Source of the DNA: Gimesia chilikensis
Lineage (GTDB): Bacteria; Planctomycetota; Planctomycetia; Planctomycetales; Planctomycetaceae
Length of the DNA stretch: 64,000 nt
Direction: 5' to 3'
NCBI RefSeq assembly: GCF_007744075.1
Contig: NZ_CP036266.1
Location: forward strand, 3,581,748 to 3,645,747
The notes below the pieces were generated by a model. That model had not been told where the DNA came from. It saw only the letters and a program-made list of their open reading frames with translations, and made no database searches. Both the position numbers and the translations under genes were made by a program. This document shows, piece after piece, positions 17,975 to 26,259 of this stretch. Position 1 is the first letter of the stretch; every line of letters starts with the position of its first letter.

Positions 17975-18493
17975 TCAATCTGTGTCCCTGGTGATGAACT
18001 CAATGGTCAGTTCATTTTGTCTGCCATGCATTTCTGCGAAGTGGAGTGCGAGGATCCAGGATGTGTGGCTGGGGAGACAGATCGTTGCTCCGGGAGCCGC
18101 GGAGAGGATCTGATCTGTGAATGAGGGCCCCAGCTGTTTCAGATGTTGCGGATCGTGCCAGTCCATGCGACAGAGCAGGCATTGGCCCGCCTCTGGATGC
18201 AGGGGAACCCCACAGAAGCGGCAGGGAACCGTGTCCGGCGTTACCAGGGGATGGGGACCGTCTTTGTGCTGAGCCCAGATTTTGGCCCACGTTAAACGGC
18301 AGCCTGTTCTGGTGCGCAGGGTTTTGATGGTTTCAAAAAGGCTGGCCTGTTTGAGTTCTGTCCGCTCTTCTGGAGTGATGTCTGCGAATTCGGGGATATA
18401 GAGACCGCAGGCGGGGCAGAAGATTCCCCGCGCGGGTAACTGAGTTCCAAGGCCCTTGATTTCGGCGCGGGTATAAGGGACTGGTGAAGTCAT
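17975..18493 (-). CDS. Zinc-ribbon hypothetical protein
   Basis: This 172-residue cytoplasmic protein carries several CxxC pairs: CPAC near 26-29, CRFC and CLLC in the middle, consistent with two zinc-binding knuckles. No enzyme motif is visible. The C-terminal 50 residues are hydrophobic with a beta-strand pattern ending ELTIEFITRDTD. It is embedded, in opposite orientation, between paralogues 1 and 2 of the secreted family and converges on terminator 17913-17950. Any link to that family is unproven. Confidence 0.65.
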   Translation of the reverse strand: MTSPVPYTRAEIKGLGTQLPARGIFCPACGLYIPEFADITPEERTELKQASLFETIKTLRTRTGCRLTWAKIWAQHKDGPHPLVTPDTVPCRFCGVPLHPEAGQCLLCRMDWHDPQHLKQLGPSFTDQILSAAPGATICLPSHTSWILALHFAEMHGRQNELTIEFITRDTD

Positions 18494-18857
18494 GGTTGAT
18501 ACGATCCCTGCAGGAAATTCGATGCGAGTCGGGTTTGAAAAAATTCTGGTATTTGTTTTTTCGAACGAAGGAACGACACCCGAGCACTCTTACTGGTTCG
18601 TTGTTCAGAGTTCGGACAAGATCAACGGGTGGCTGGTCTTACAACGGGCAACAGTCTGGCGGATTTCAGACCGGCATGACCGCTCATCGTTCGCCGCCCA
18701 ATTCTGCTGATCTGTCTGTGAGTGGCAAAAGCGCGACATTCTGTCGCTTTTGGGGTGATTTCAGGTCTTTTTCTCAAGTTGGTATGCCGGTTGCGATTGT
18801 CGAAAAGCGTGGCCAGGAAATACCACTAATAACAATAATTGAAAGGAAGGATTTCAA
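18494..18857. other. 364-nt intergenic region upstream of paralogue 2
   Basis: A 125-codon plus-strand frame exists here but its composition is unlike a protein gene and it overlaps both neighbours, so it is not called. The region ends with the conserved leader at 18811-18857. Confidence 0.5.
18811..18857 (+). promoter_or_regulatory. Conserved leader shared by GHWWY family genes, copy 2
   Basis: GGCCAGGAA at 18811, TTGAAAGGAAGG at 18839-18850 and TTTCAA before the ATG at 18858. It matches copy 1 upstream of 17265 while the sequence between the blocks differs. Confidence 0.5.
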
Positions 18858-20024
18858 ATGAAAGGCCTGAGTTTAAGAGTATTGACAGCAGCGACAGCGC
18901 TGGGGATCAGTCCCCTGCTTCTGTCCGCACAGTTAGAGACAGGTGCACAACTCGACGCAGGGGCCAAAGCAGCCGGCAAGGCTGTTCAGGGAGCGGGCAG
19001 CAAAGCTGCCGCTGGTGCTGATGCCGGTGCGAAAGGCGCAGTGCAGACGCCAAACCGAGATGCCGCTCCTACGCCGCCAAACACAAAGACACCCGGTAAA
19101 GCGCTGGATCAGGCGCCTCCCAAATTAGATAGTGAAACAGATGCAAATCTGAAGGGTAAGACGAACGTTCCGACACCCGGTGAAGCTGATTTGAAAGGTA
19201 AATCAAACCTGGATGGCAAGGCGAATGTTCAGACTCCCGGTGAAGCCAACCTGCGAGGAAAAGCAAACCTGCAGAATAAGACAGATGCCGACCTGAACGA
19301 CGGTGTCAACCTGCAGAACGATGCTGATGCCCGGATCCAGGGAAACATGAAAGCCGATGGTCCTATGCGTCGCCGGACCAACCGTCCTAATATGGATGCT
19401 GAAGGAAGCGTCCAGGGGCAGGTCAATGGAGACATTGATCCCATGGTTCGAGAAGGGACTGCTCATCTCGACATCGACGAAGCAACCCGTGCCCGGTATC
19501 GTTACCACAACGGTCACTGGTGGTATCAGACTGAAAATGGTCAGTGGTTGTTCGATAATAATGGAAGCTGGGAATCTTTTGATCCTATGACCTACCGGAA
19601 CCCGCGTCAGCAGATGGCACCGCCACAGACATTTCAGAACGACAGTGATGGAAATGCTCAGGTTGATGTAGATTCAGGTGCTTACTACTACGACAACTCA
19701 CCCGGTAATGGTTACTACTACGACAATGGTTCGTACTATAGTGGTAACTATGGAAGCCCCTATTACAACAACCGTGGACGTCGATTCTACAATGGTCGCG
19801 GTTACTACAACGGTGGCTACTATGGTGACGGATACTATAACCGTGGTTACAACAATCGTGGTTGGAACCAGGGTTGGAACAATGGTCGTTATGGAACCGG
19901 TTACCGTGGATGGTCACGAGATCAACGCCAGGGAGCCGCAATCGGTGCTGGAATTGGTGGTTCACTCGGTGGTCGAACCGGAGCTGCCATTGGTGCCGGA
20001 ATCGGTGCTGAAGTTGCCGACTAG
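18858..20024 (+). CDS. Secreted GHWWY-module protein with repeats and glycine zipper, paralogue 2
   Basis: This 388-residue protein is the largest of the four paralogues. After a signal peptide (cleavage near LLSAQ) comes a low-complexity Ala/Gly/Lys region, then repeated PGEADLKGK/NLxGKANVQ units (about 100-165). The shared module follows at 194-246 (RYRYHNGHWWYQ, WLFDNNGSWESFDP). A Tyr/Gly/Asn-rich tract (260-355) with many YY pairs precedes a C-terminal glycine zipper, GAAIGAGIGGSLGG then GAAIGAGIGAEVAD, a motif used by membrane-embedding proteins. No Cys. Export and surface location are inferred; function unknown. Confidence 0.8.
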   Translation: MKGLSLRVLTAATALGISPLLLSAQLETGAQLDAGAKAAGKAVQGAGSKAAAGADAGAKGAVQTPNRDAAPTPPNTKTPGKALDQAPPKLDSETDANLKGKTNVPTPGEADLKGKSNLDGKANVQTPGEANLRGKANLQNKTDADLNDGVNLQNDADARIQGNMKADGPMRRRTNRPNMDAEGSVQGQVNGDIDPMVREGTAHLDIDEATRARYRYHNGHWWYQTENGQWLFDNNGSWESFDPMTYRNPRQQMAPPQTFQNDSDGNAQVDVDSGAYYYDNSPGNGYYYDNGSYYSGNYGSPYYNNRGRRFYNGRGYYNGGYYGDGYYNRGYNNRGWNQGWNNGRYGTGYRGWSRDQRQGAAIGAGIGGSLGGRTGAAIGAGIGAEVAD

Positions 20025-20088
20025 TCTTAATTCGGCAAGGAGGAATCTGATCAATTGAGTTTGATCATTCCATAAAGGAGTATGTTTA

Positions 20089-20128
20089 AGGCAGATCAGC
20101 CCAGCCCTGAAGCTGATCTGCCTTTTTT
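20089..20128 (+). terminator. Intrinsic terminator after paralogue 2
   Basis: GGCAGATCAGC (20090-20100) pairs perfectly with GCTGATCTGCC (20112-20122), followed by TTTTTT. It is nearly identical to the terminator at 17913-17950. Confidence 0.85.
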
Positions 20129-20319
20129 CGTGCGCGGTGAAAAAGTGGATGTGCAGGATCTTGTTGATTTGTGATGAGGAGAACGGTTCAAAATGTGTTG
20201 TCTGGAGCTTGTTTCTGGTATGATAGAGAGACTGCAATGCTGCTCGCTGTCTGTGATCTAAGTGGTCTGAAACGAGCGCTGACATTCAGCAGGATCTGAA
20301 ATGAACAGGAGTATTTTCC

Positions 20320-21072
20320 ATGCAAGGCCTCCGTTTCAAAAAGTCGATTGCGGTACTGGCGTGGGGCATCGGTCCCCTGCTCTGCTCAACACCGGCAGTG
20401 AATGCGGCGAGTGAGGTGGATCGCGATGCCGGTCCGATCGCTGCCGAGAAGCCGGTCACGGAATCTGCGACTGATGCTCCCGAGCAATCGGATGCGAAGG
20501 GAAAACAGCCAAAGCTGTCACCGATCAAAATCGATCCGGTAGTTCGCGAAGGAACAGCGCATCTGGATATCGATGAAACGACACGTTCCCGCTACAGCTA
20601 CTATAACGGACACTGGTGGTTTTATCTGGGAGACGGCAACTGGATGATCTCCAGGAACGGAAAATGGGAGGATGTGGATACTTCCCGGTATCATCAATCG
20701 CAGCAGAAGATGGGATCGTCGGGAGCCGCCGTCCAGGGTGGTGCTAAACCTAAGTTACAGTCTGGCACTACAAGGTACTACGACGATTCTCCCGCCTATG
20801 GCAACTACTACGGGAATGGTACCTACTACGACGGGAGCTACACCCGCCCCTTCTATAACAATAACGGCCGGGGAGATTATGGGCGCGGTTATTATGGCAA
20901 TGGCTTTTACGGACGCGGCTACTACGGTCGTGGCTATTACGGAAACGGTTACTACGGACGTGGTTTGAACAACGGTTCCAGCAACGGGCGCTGGGGGACT
21001 GGAGCGGGTGGATATTCGGGAGGCCGGGGATTCGGTTCCTCCGGTGGTGCCGCAATTGGTTTTGGGCCGTGA
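20320..21072 (+). CDS. Secreted GHWWY-module protein, paralogue 3
   Basis: This 250-residue exported protein has a signal peptide (cleavage near AVNAASE). The shared module spans about 70-125: IDPVVREGTAHLDID, RYSYYNGHWWFY, WMISRNGKWEDVD. The rest is a Tyr/Gly/Asn/Arg tract with GYYGRGYYGNG-type repeats. Unlike the other members it starts MQGLRFKKS and its Shine-Dalgarno is CAGGAG. A candidate promoter with TATGAT lies at 20219-20224. Tandem repeats of GYYG resemble adhesive or matrix low-complexity proteins, but no homology is claimed. Confidence 0.8.
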   Translation: MQGLRFKKSIAVLAWGIGPLLCSTPAVNAASEVDRDAGPIAAEKPVTESATDAPEQSDAKGKQPKLSPIKIDPVVREGTAHLDIDETTRSRYSYYNGHWWFYLGDGNWMISRNGKWEDVDTSRYHQSQQKMGSSGAAVQGGAKPKLQSGTTRYYDDSPAYGNYYGNGTYYDGSYTRPFYNNNGRGDYGRGYYGNGFYGRGYYGRGYYGNGYYGRGLNNGSSNGRWGTGAGGYSGGRGFGSSGGAAIGFGP

Positions 21073-21147
21073 CTGATAGATTCGATCTTTATCCCTCAGG
21101 ATTTGTCGAGCGGAAATGCTCTGTTTGCAGCGGAAATAGTGAAAAGC

Positions 21148-21175
21148 TTGCGTTTTGGTCCAGAGTTGGTATTGT
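21148..21175 (+). promoter_or_regulatory. Candidate promoter of paralogue 4
   Basis: TTGCGT and TATTGT with a 16-nt spacer, 66 nt upstream of the ATG at 21242. Moderate match to a sigma-70-like pattern. Confidence 0.35.
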
Positions 21176-21241
21176 GAATAAAAGATTCCCTGTTTAACCA
21201 GGTTTGCCTATTTGCTCTGGAGATAAAAGGACGAAATTCAA

Positions 21242-21775
21242 ATGAAAAGCCTTTGTTTGAAAGTAATGACCGTAACGGTGGCGTTGGGAGTCAGTCCTCT
21301 GCTCCTGTCCGCACAGAAAGTGACTGCAGATTCTGAGGTAAAACTCGACCCGATTGTGGCAGAGGGAACGGCCCATCTGAATCTGGATGACGCGACCCGG
21401 GCTCGTTATCAATACATGAACGGCCACTGGATGTATCAGACTGAAGAGGGCAAATGGCTGGTCCATAAGGACGGAGCCTGGAAAGTGGCTGATCCGACCT
21501 TCTATACAGTCCCGCCGTTGCCACGGCCGGGTGGAAATCCGCTGGGACCCTATTTTGATCAATTCATCCCCGAGTACGCCCGCTGGGGAGCCATCCGTCC
21601 CATCGGAAAAGCGTATTATGATCAGTTTATCCCCGCCAATGGCAGCTGGGGATATGACGGTCCGATCGGTACCGCTTACTACGATCAGTTTATTCCTGCC
21701 AACAGCGACTGGGGATACAATGGACCGATTGGCACCGGCTATTACGACCAATACATTCCCGAATACGCTTATTGA
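21242..21775 (+). CDS. Secreted GHWWY-module protein with 21-residue repeats, paralogue 4
   Basis: This 177-residue exported protein has a signal peptide very like those of paralogues 1 and 2 (MKSLCLKVMTVTVALG). The module at about 36-87 reads DPIVAEGTAHLNLDD, RYQYMNGHWMYQ, WLVHKDGAWKVADP. Instead of a Tyr/Gly tract it ends in three and a half 21-residue repeats of the form YYDQFIPANGSWGYDGPIG. The Shine-Dalgarno AAAGGA lies 9-10 nt before the ATG. A weaker copy of the shared terminator follows. Function unknown. Confidence 0.8.
   Translation: MKSLCLKVMTVTVALGVSPLLLSAQKVTADSEVKLDPIVAEGTAHLNLDDATRARYQYMNGHWMYQTEEGKWLVHKDGAWKVADPTFYTVPPLPRPGGNPLGPYFDQFIPEYARWGAIRPIGKAYYDQFIPANGSWGYDGPIGTAYYDQFIPANSDWGYNGPIGTGYYDQYIPEYAY
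21551..21772 (+). repeat. Tandem 63-bp coding repeats within paralogue 4
   Basis: Three full 21-codon units and a partial fourth. Each unit starts (Y/F)YDQ(F/Y)IP-like, has a Trp at position 12 and ends PIG plus two residues. The first copy is the most divergent. Confidence 0.8.
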
Positions 21776-21799
21776 TCCCAGCGATATAAAGACTGTTTC

Positions 21800-21838
21800 A
21801 GGCAGATTAACCACTGTAGTGTGTTGATCTACCTTTTC
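21800..21838 (+). terminator. Degenerate copy of the array terminator after paralogue 4
   Basis: AGGCAGATTAAC and GTTGATCTACCT pair with one mismatch and one G-U, followed by TTTT. It matches the two stronger terminators at 17913 and 20089. Confidence 0.6.
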
Positions 21839-21860
21839 TGTTGCGCGGTGCGAGATTCTG

Positions 21861-21888
21861 TTGACAGCTTTGCTTTGCGATTTATGAT
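21861..21888 (+). promoter_or_regulatory. Sigma-70-like promoter of the pyruvate-kinase-like gene
   Basis: TTGACA (21861-21866), 16-nt spacer and TATGAT (21883-21888). The start codon is at 22064, leaving a leader of about 170 nt. Confidence 0.6.
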
Positions 21889-22063
21889 CGAAGCGGGTTG
21901 AGCGGCTGCCTCGCGCTGTTCTGTCCTGTTAAGATTTAGTGAAATCAGGCGTACTGCCTGTTGCTATCCGTTGCGATTCTGTGTTCATCGTTCAGAGTAA
22001 TATCAGCGACTTAGTCGTTGTTTATGAATCAGAGATCTCAACGGTTTTTCACGAGGTTGTCAT

Positions 22064-23995
22064 TTGTCGGCAGAACAAGGTGACTCCGATTACCTTTCCG
22101 GTCATCAGGAGTATCAACAGGTCTTTGAGGAACTGGTTGTCGTTCGAGATAGACTGGTGGCAGAGGTCGTCTGCTCACAGCCTCTGCTGGATCAGATTCA
22201 CGTGCAACATCGCGAAAGTGCGCGGAACCTGTTGTACTATCTGGCACTCAGACGTCGCGACCTGAGACCTTTGCAGATACGACTGGCGGCGCTGGGACTC
22301 TCTTCCCTGGGACGGGCGGAATCGCATGTCATGGCGACCATCGATGCCGTTCTGGAAATGCTGCAGAGACTGCTTGATAAGACCACAGATGTTACAGACT
22401 CCGGCGAATCATCAATCGATTTCAACACGGGGGAACGATTGCTGGCGGCGCATGCCGAATCGCTGTTAGGGCCTGCTGCCCCGGGACGCGGCGTGCGGAT
22501 TATGGTGACGATGCCCAGTGAGGCCGCCGATGATTACGAGTTGATCTATCACCTGTTGCAACAGGACATGGAGTGCATGCGGATTAACTGCGCGCACGAT
22601 GATGTGGAAGCCTGGTCGCGGATGATCGCACATCTCCGCCGGGCCGAGCATGCATTGGGAAAGCGGTGTCGAGTTGTGATGGACCTGGGCGGTCCTAAAC
22701 TGCGGACCGGTCCGCTAGAGCCGGGTGCTGCTGTGGTCAAGGTGCGTCCCCGCCGTGATGAGTATGGCCGGGTGATCGCTCCCGCACGCATCTGGCTTTA
22801 CCCGGCTGAGCAACCAGCGGCCTCCCCTGCCCCCGCGGATGCCTGTCTGCCGGTCGAGGCGGCCTGGCTGAAGCGTCTGGAAGTGGGCGATAAAATCAGG
22901 CTGATCGACGCCCGCCACTCGCGACGGAGTTTGCGAGTGGTCGATTGTCTGGATCAGGGTTGCTGGCTCGAAGCGAACAAGACAACCTACCTGGTGCCGG
23001 GAACGACATTACGCTTACGGAGTCATAAAGGTAAAAAACTGAGAGCGACAGAAATCGTCGCGGTATCGCCCCGCGAAAACTGTCTGCTGCTGCATCCGGG
23101 AGATCAGTTGATCGTCACCCGGGATCAGACGCCGGGACGACCCGAGGTGCGGGACAGTGCCGGACAGGTACTGACGCCGGCCCGGATTGGTTGTTCTATT
23201 CCCAGTGTCTTTAATGATGTGCAGTCAGGCGAGTCGATCTGGTTTGATGATGGTAAAATTGGCGGCGTGGTGGAAAAAGTTGCATCGGATCAGGTGCAGG
23301 TGCGGATCACACAGACCCGTCTACAGGGGGCGAAGCTCAGGGCCGACAAAGGGATCAATCTGCCTGAGAGTCAACTCCGTCTCCCCGCACTGACGCAGCA
23401 GGATCTGGAAGACTTGTCGTTCGTCGCGCAGCATGCGGATGTGGTGGAACTCTCGTTTGCTAATCGGGCGAGTGATATCGAACAGTTGCAGTCAGAACTG
23501 CAGCGGCTGGACGGACGGCAGCCGGCGATCGTCTTGAAAATTGAAACCCGGCTTGGTTTTGAAAATCTGCCGGATATGCTACTCACGGCGATGCGTTCCC
23601 CCTGTTGTGGAGTTATGATTGCCCGCGGCGATCTGGCAGTCGAGTGCGGTTTCGAACGGATGGCGGAAGTGCAGGAAGAGATTCTCTGGATTTGTGAAGC
23701 TGCCCACGTTCCGGTGATCTGGGCGACGCAGGTGCTGGAGACGCTGGCCAAAGAAGGCATGCCCTCTCGCGCGGAAATCACCGATGCCGCGATGGGGCAC
23801 CGGGCGGAATGCGTGATGCTCAACAAGGGCCCCCACGTATTACATGCGGTCAAGACGCTGGATGATATTTTAAGACGGATGCAGGCGCATCAGACCAAAA
23901 AACGTTCGATGCTCCGCGAACTTCGATTAGCGACTCACTCTTCAGGAAAACAGGACCAGGATGGACATCAGAGCAACGACGTCAACGGATCTTGA
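22064..23995 (+). CDS. Atypical pyruvate-kinase family protein
   Basis: This 643-residue protein retains the pyruvate kinase core. RINCAH (173-178) matches the RxNxSH segment, DLGGPKLRTG (207-216) the phosphate loop, KGINLP (429-434) the post-B-domain strand. Catalytic and metal residues are kept: LKIE (K492, E494) and MIARGDL (D523); ATQVLETL and PSRAEITD follow. Two features are unusual: a helical N-terminal extension of about 140 residues and an enlarged B-domain region (about 220-425). The C-terminal regulatory domain is missing; the protein stops soon after the barrel. TTG is the start, with GAGG 7 nt upstream. Activity on phosphoenolpyruvate is likely but unproven. Confidence 0.85.
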   Translation: MSAEQGDSDYLSGHQEYQQVFEELVVVRDRLVAEVVCSQPLLDQIHVQHRESARNLLYYLALRRRDLRPLQIRLAALGLSSLGRAESHVMATIDAVLEMLQRLLDKTTDVTDSGESSIDFNTGERLLAAHAESLLGPAAPGRGVRIMVTMPSEAADDYELIYHLLQQDMECMRINCAHDDVEAWSRMIAHLRRAEHALGKRCRVVMDLGGPKLRTGPLEPGAAVVKVRPRRDEYGRVIAPARIWLYPAEQPAASPAPADACLPVEAAWLKRLEVGDKIRLIDARHSRRSLRVVDCLDQGCWLEANKTTYLVPGTTLRLRSHKGKKLRATEIVAVSPRENCLLLHPGDQLIVTRDQTPGRPEVRDSAGQVLTPARIGCSIPSVFNDVQSGESIWFDDGKIGGVVEKVASDQVQVRITQTRLQGAKLRADKGINLPESQLRLPALTQQDLEDLSFVAQHADVVELSFANRASDIEQLQSELQRLDGRQPAIVLKIETRLGFENLPDMLLTAMRSPCCGVMIARGDLAVECGFERMAEVQEEILWICEAAHVPVIWATQVLETLAKEGMPSRAEITDAAMGHRAECVMLNKGPHVLHAVKTLDDILRRMQAHQTKKRSMLRELRLATHSSGKQDQDGHQSNDVNGS

Positions 23996-24503
23996 GACGG
24001 TCAAAGCGGTTCACCGCGAGGCATTTGGACCTGAAGAAGGCCCCGTCATTGTCGCGCTGCTGGATGAACTGTTCCCCGATCCGACAGCAGCGCCGTTGCT
24101 CTCTCTCCTGGCTGAAAATGCAGGAAATGTGCTGGGGCATGTGCTGTTCACGAACGTGGTTGTTCACGGGGCTGAGTCTGTCACCGCGCGGATTCTGGCA
24201 CCCCTGGCGGTGCTTCCCTCTGCCCGGAAACAGGGTGTGGGGCGACAGCTGATCGAAGCCGGACTTTCCCAGTTGCGCGATGCGGGAGTCGAACTGGTGT
24301 TTGTGCTGGGGGATCCCGCTTTTTATTCGCGGTTTGGTTTTGAACCGGCGGGCGTGCGAGGTTTGCAGGCACCGCATCCTCTGCCGGCGGAATACGCGGA
24401 AGCGTGGATGGTACAGGAACTCTGTTCTGGCGTGCTGGGACGCGTTACAGGTGAGGTGGAATCTTCGCAGGTACTCAACCGGCGAGAATACTGGATCGGT
24501 TAG
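23961..24503 (+). CDS. GNAT-family N-acetyltransferase
   Basis: This 180-residue acetyl-CoA-dependent transferase resembles the YhbS group. LAPLAVLPSARKQGVGRQLI contains the acetyl-CoA-binding loop (RKQGVG), and VFVLGDPAFYSRFGFEPA is the characteristic C-terminal block. Substrate unknown. The gene overlaps the end of the pyruvate-kinase-like gene by 35 nt in another frame, so the two are probably co-transcribed. Confidence 0.88.
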   Translation: MDIRATTSTDLETVKAVHREAFGPEEGPVIVALLDELFPDPTAAPLLSLLAENAGNVLGHVLFTNVVVHGAESVTARILAPLAVLPSARKQGVGRQLIEAGLSQLRDAGVELVFVLGDPAFYSRFGFEPAGVRGLQAPHPLPAEYAEAWMVQELCSGVLGRVTGEVESSQVLNRREYWIG

Positions 24504-24537
24504 CGTCTGTGTTACTCGTCCGTGCTCGAGCCGTTTG

Positions 24538-24565
24538 TTGACAGTCACCTTGAGTCTGGTACGAT
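24538..24565 (+). promoter_or_regulatory. Sigma-70-like promoter of the thiamine-binding-like gene
   Basis: TTGACA (24538-24543), 16-nt spacer and TACGAT (24560-24565), 65 nt upstream of the ATG at 24631. Confidence 0.55.
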
Positions 24566-24630
24566 TTGAGAAGACTGTTCTCCCAGGAACAAGGCTCGTT
24601 GACGCTTCATTATCAAAGGACTGCCCCATC

Positions 24631-24879
24631 ATGATCAGCACTGCCGAAATCAGTTTCTATCCCCTGCAGGAAGAATACAAACCGCTTATCAAAGAATTCA
24701 TCGCAAAGCTGCAGAGCTATTCCGGTCTCCGCGTGACCCCGGGCTCTACGTCAACGTATGCTGTCGGCGACTACGACCGGCTGATGGAATGCATGACCGA
24801 GATCATGGCCTGGAGCCACGAAGAACAGGGCAAAGGCGTGTTCGTGGTGAAGTTTCTGCCCGGATATGAGGCGAAGTGA
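24631..24879 (+). CDS. YKOF/thiamine-binding-type small protein (MTH1187 family)
   Basis: This 82-residue protein matches the small ferredoxin-fold family of MTH1187/YqgV type (thiamine-binding, DUF77). It starts ISTAEISFYPL, has STSTYAVGDYDRLM in the middle and a last strand GVFVVKFLPGYEAK. A longer reading beginning at 24280 runs through the acetyltransferase gene and is not used. Family members bind thiamine or related pyrimidines; the ligand here is inferred. It has its own promoter and is followed after 5 nt by 24885-25808. Confidence 0.8.
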   Translation: MISTAEISFYPLQEEYKPLIKEFIAKLQSYSGLRVTPGSTSTYAVGDYDRLMECMTEIMAWSHEEQGKGVFVVKFLPGYEAK

Positions 24880-24884
24880 TTTAG

Positions 24885-25808
24885 ATGACAGACCGTATTG
24901 ATCCTGAAACTCAAGAGATGATCCTTCAGTTTGTGCAGAAGCGGATTGACTTAATTCGTGCGGGGGACCGGGCTGGCCTGGATCAGACCTATGTTGAGTT
25001 AGACCTTAAGCGGCGGAATCCATACAACAGCCACGATTACGACTGGTATCTGAATCTGATTGAAGAAGGATTTGGGGAAAAAACACAACGGATTGATATC
25101 CAGCCTTGCAAGCATCCTGATTCCCTGCCTTTCTCGGGCCTGGTTACAGTTCCGTGGGCGCCGGATTACAAAGTCTTTATCTATACTGTCACCGATCGCC
25201 GCACCCTCTGGATGATCAGAATGTTCGATGATGGCCCGAAAGTTGTGCTCCCTGCATTCGGAGGTAAAACTGCTGATCAGGTTGCAACGGGAGTCTGGCA
25301 GTTACCGTTACCAGGAGAACAGATTGAGGATGCTACGACCATTCTGGAATTTCACCCTGAGAAATTTACCGCTGATGTCGTTGAGTCTTTGAGATTAAGC
25401 TTACCAGTGTGGCAACGTCTCCTTCAATTCGAGAAAATCAGGGCGCTCGTTCTGGATTGCTTTCCCTGGTATGGTCAATGCTGGATCGCGTTTCTGACCA
25501 ATCATGAAGATTTTCCTGAAGAAGAGACTGGTAAATGGGATATTGGCGATTGGCGCTGGGGAGAGGCAACTGAAATTAGTCTCAATCTACTTGAACTTCT
25601 GAGAAAGTATTATGAAGGAAAAACTGTAACGGACACTGATTTGACACTTCAAGAGCGCGCAGATGTGATCTATCGTTGCCTGGCGAAGGCCCTGCAGCAT
25701 CCGCAGATTACTGAAATCATCCAGAGGTTTGATCTGGCAGATGATTTTGAAATCGCCGTATTTGATCCGGATCATTTTGATCGTGGGAATTTCTGTGGGC
25801 AGCAATAA
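24885..25808 (+). CDS. Hypothetical protein
   Basis: This 307-residue soluble protein has no signal peptide or membrane segment. No family is recognised. It is rich in Trp and acidic residues (KWDIGDWRWGEATE), with an N-terminal helical part and a central strand-rich part (VFIYTVTDRRTLWMIRMF). It follows the thiamine-binding-like gene by 5 nt, so they are likely co-transcribed. Its last 70 residues are helical and end in FDRGNFCGQQ. Confidence 0.65.
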   Translation: MTDRIDPETQEMILQFVQKRIDLIRAGDRAGLDQTYVELDLKRRNPYNSHDYDWYLNLIEEGFGEKTQRIDIQPCKHPDSLPFSGLVTVPWAPDYKVFIYTVTDRRTLWMIRMFDDGPKVVLPAFGGKTADQVATGVWQLPLPGEQIEDATTILEFHPEKFTADVVESLRLSLPVWQRLLQFEKIRALVLDCFPWYGQCWIAFLTNHEDFPEEETGKWDIGDWRWGEATEISLNLLELLRKYYEGKTVTDTDLTLQERADVIYRCLAKALQHPQITEIIQRFDLADDFEIAVFDPDHFDRGNFCGQQ

Positions 25809-25876
25809 CTTATAGGTTTCTACCCCTGCCATCTGAATCAAAAACAACATCGACTGTGAAAGGTGGAATGAGGAGT

Positions 25877-26188
25877 ATGAACCAACTGATAGTCAGTGTT
25901 GATCCCTCCAGAAAGGAGAATCCAGATCTGGATATTCGTTATGACCTGTTCGATTTCCTGGATGAGTTGTTTCCTGATATGCTGAAAGACGGAGGCTACG
26001 ATTATGCAGGAACACAACCGCTGTTACTGATCTTCATTGAGATCCGACGTGAGTCGCCCCGTCCGCAACTGGATTCATTGCTGGAAGCGATTAAGTCATA
26101 TCAGCGATATGGGACTGATTTTAAAAACGCCATCAAGATTTTCATCGATTCTGTGGACAATAATCCGGTTTACTCCTATTCAGATTAA
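25877..26188 (+). CDS. Small hypothetical protein
   Basis: This 103-residue acidic soluble protein starts MNQLIVSVDPSRKEN. Three in-frame starts exist (25856 GTG, 25868 ATG, 25877 ATG); the last has AGGTGGA about 9 nt upstream and was preferred. No family recognised. Helical content looks high (DLFDFLDELFPDML, LDSLLEAIKSYQRYG). It lies between two other small unknown genes on the same strand. Confidence 0.5.
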   Translation: MNQLIVSVDPSRKENPDLDIRYDLFDFLDELFPDMLKDGGYDYAGTQPLLLIFIEIRRESPRPQLDSLLEAIKSYQRYGTDFKNAIKIFIDSVDNNPVYSYSD

Positions 26189-26259
26189 TGCCAGACGCGT
26201 ATTCAAAGATTTATTGGAGACATTCCCCGTTCTCGTTGTGATGTCGGTAGAGGAATGAT

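Noticed and set aside
18484-18861. 125-codon plus-strand frame before paralogue 2
   Set aside because: Overlaps the conserved leader and the start of paralogue 2, and has no recognisable protein features.
24280-24630. N-terminal extension of the thiamine-binding-like gene
   Set aside because: It would run in another frame through the acetyltransferase gene; a promoter and the family-like start lie downstream at 24538-24631.
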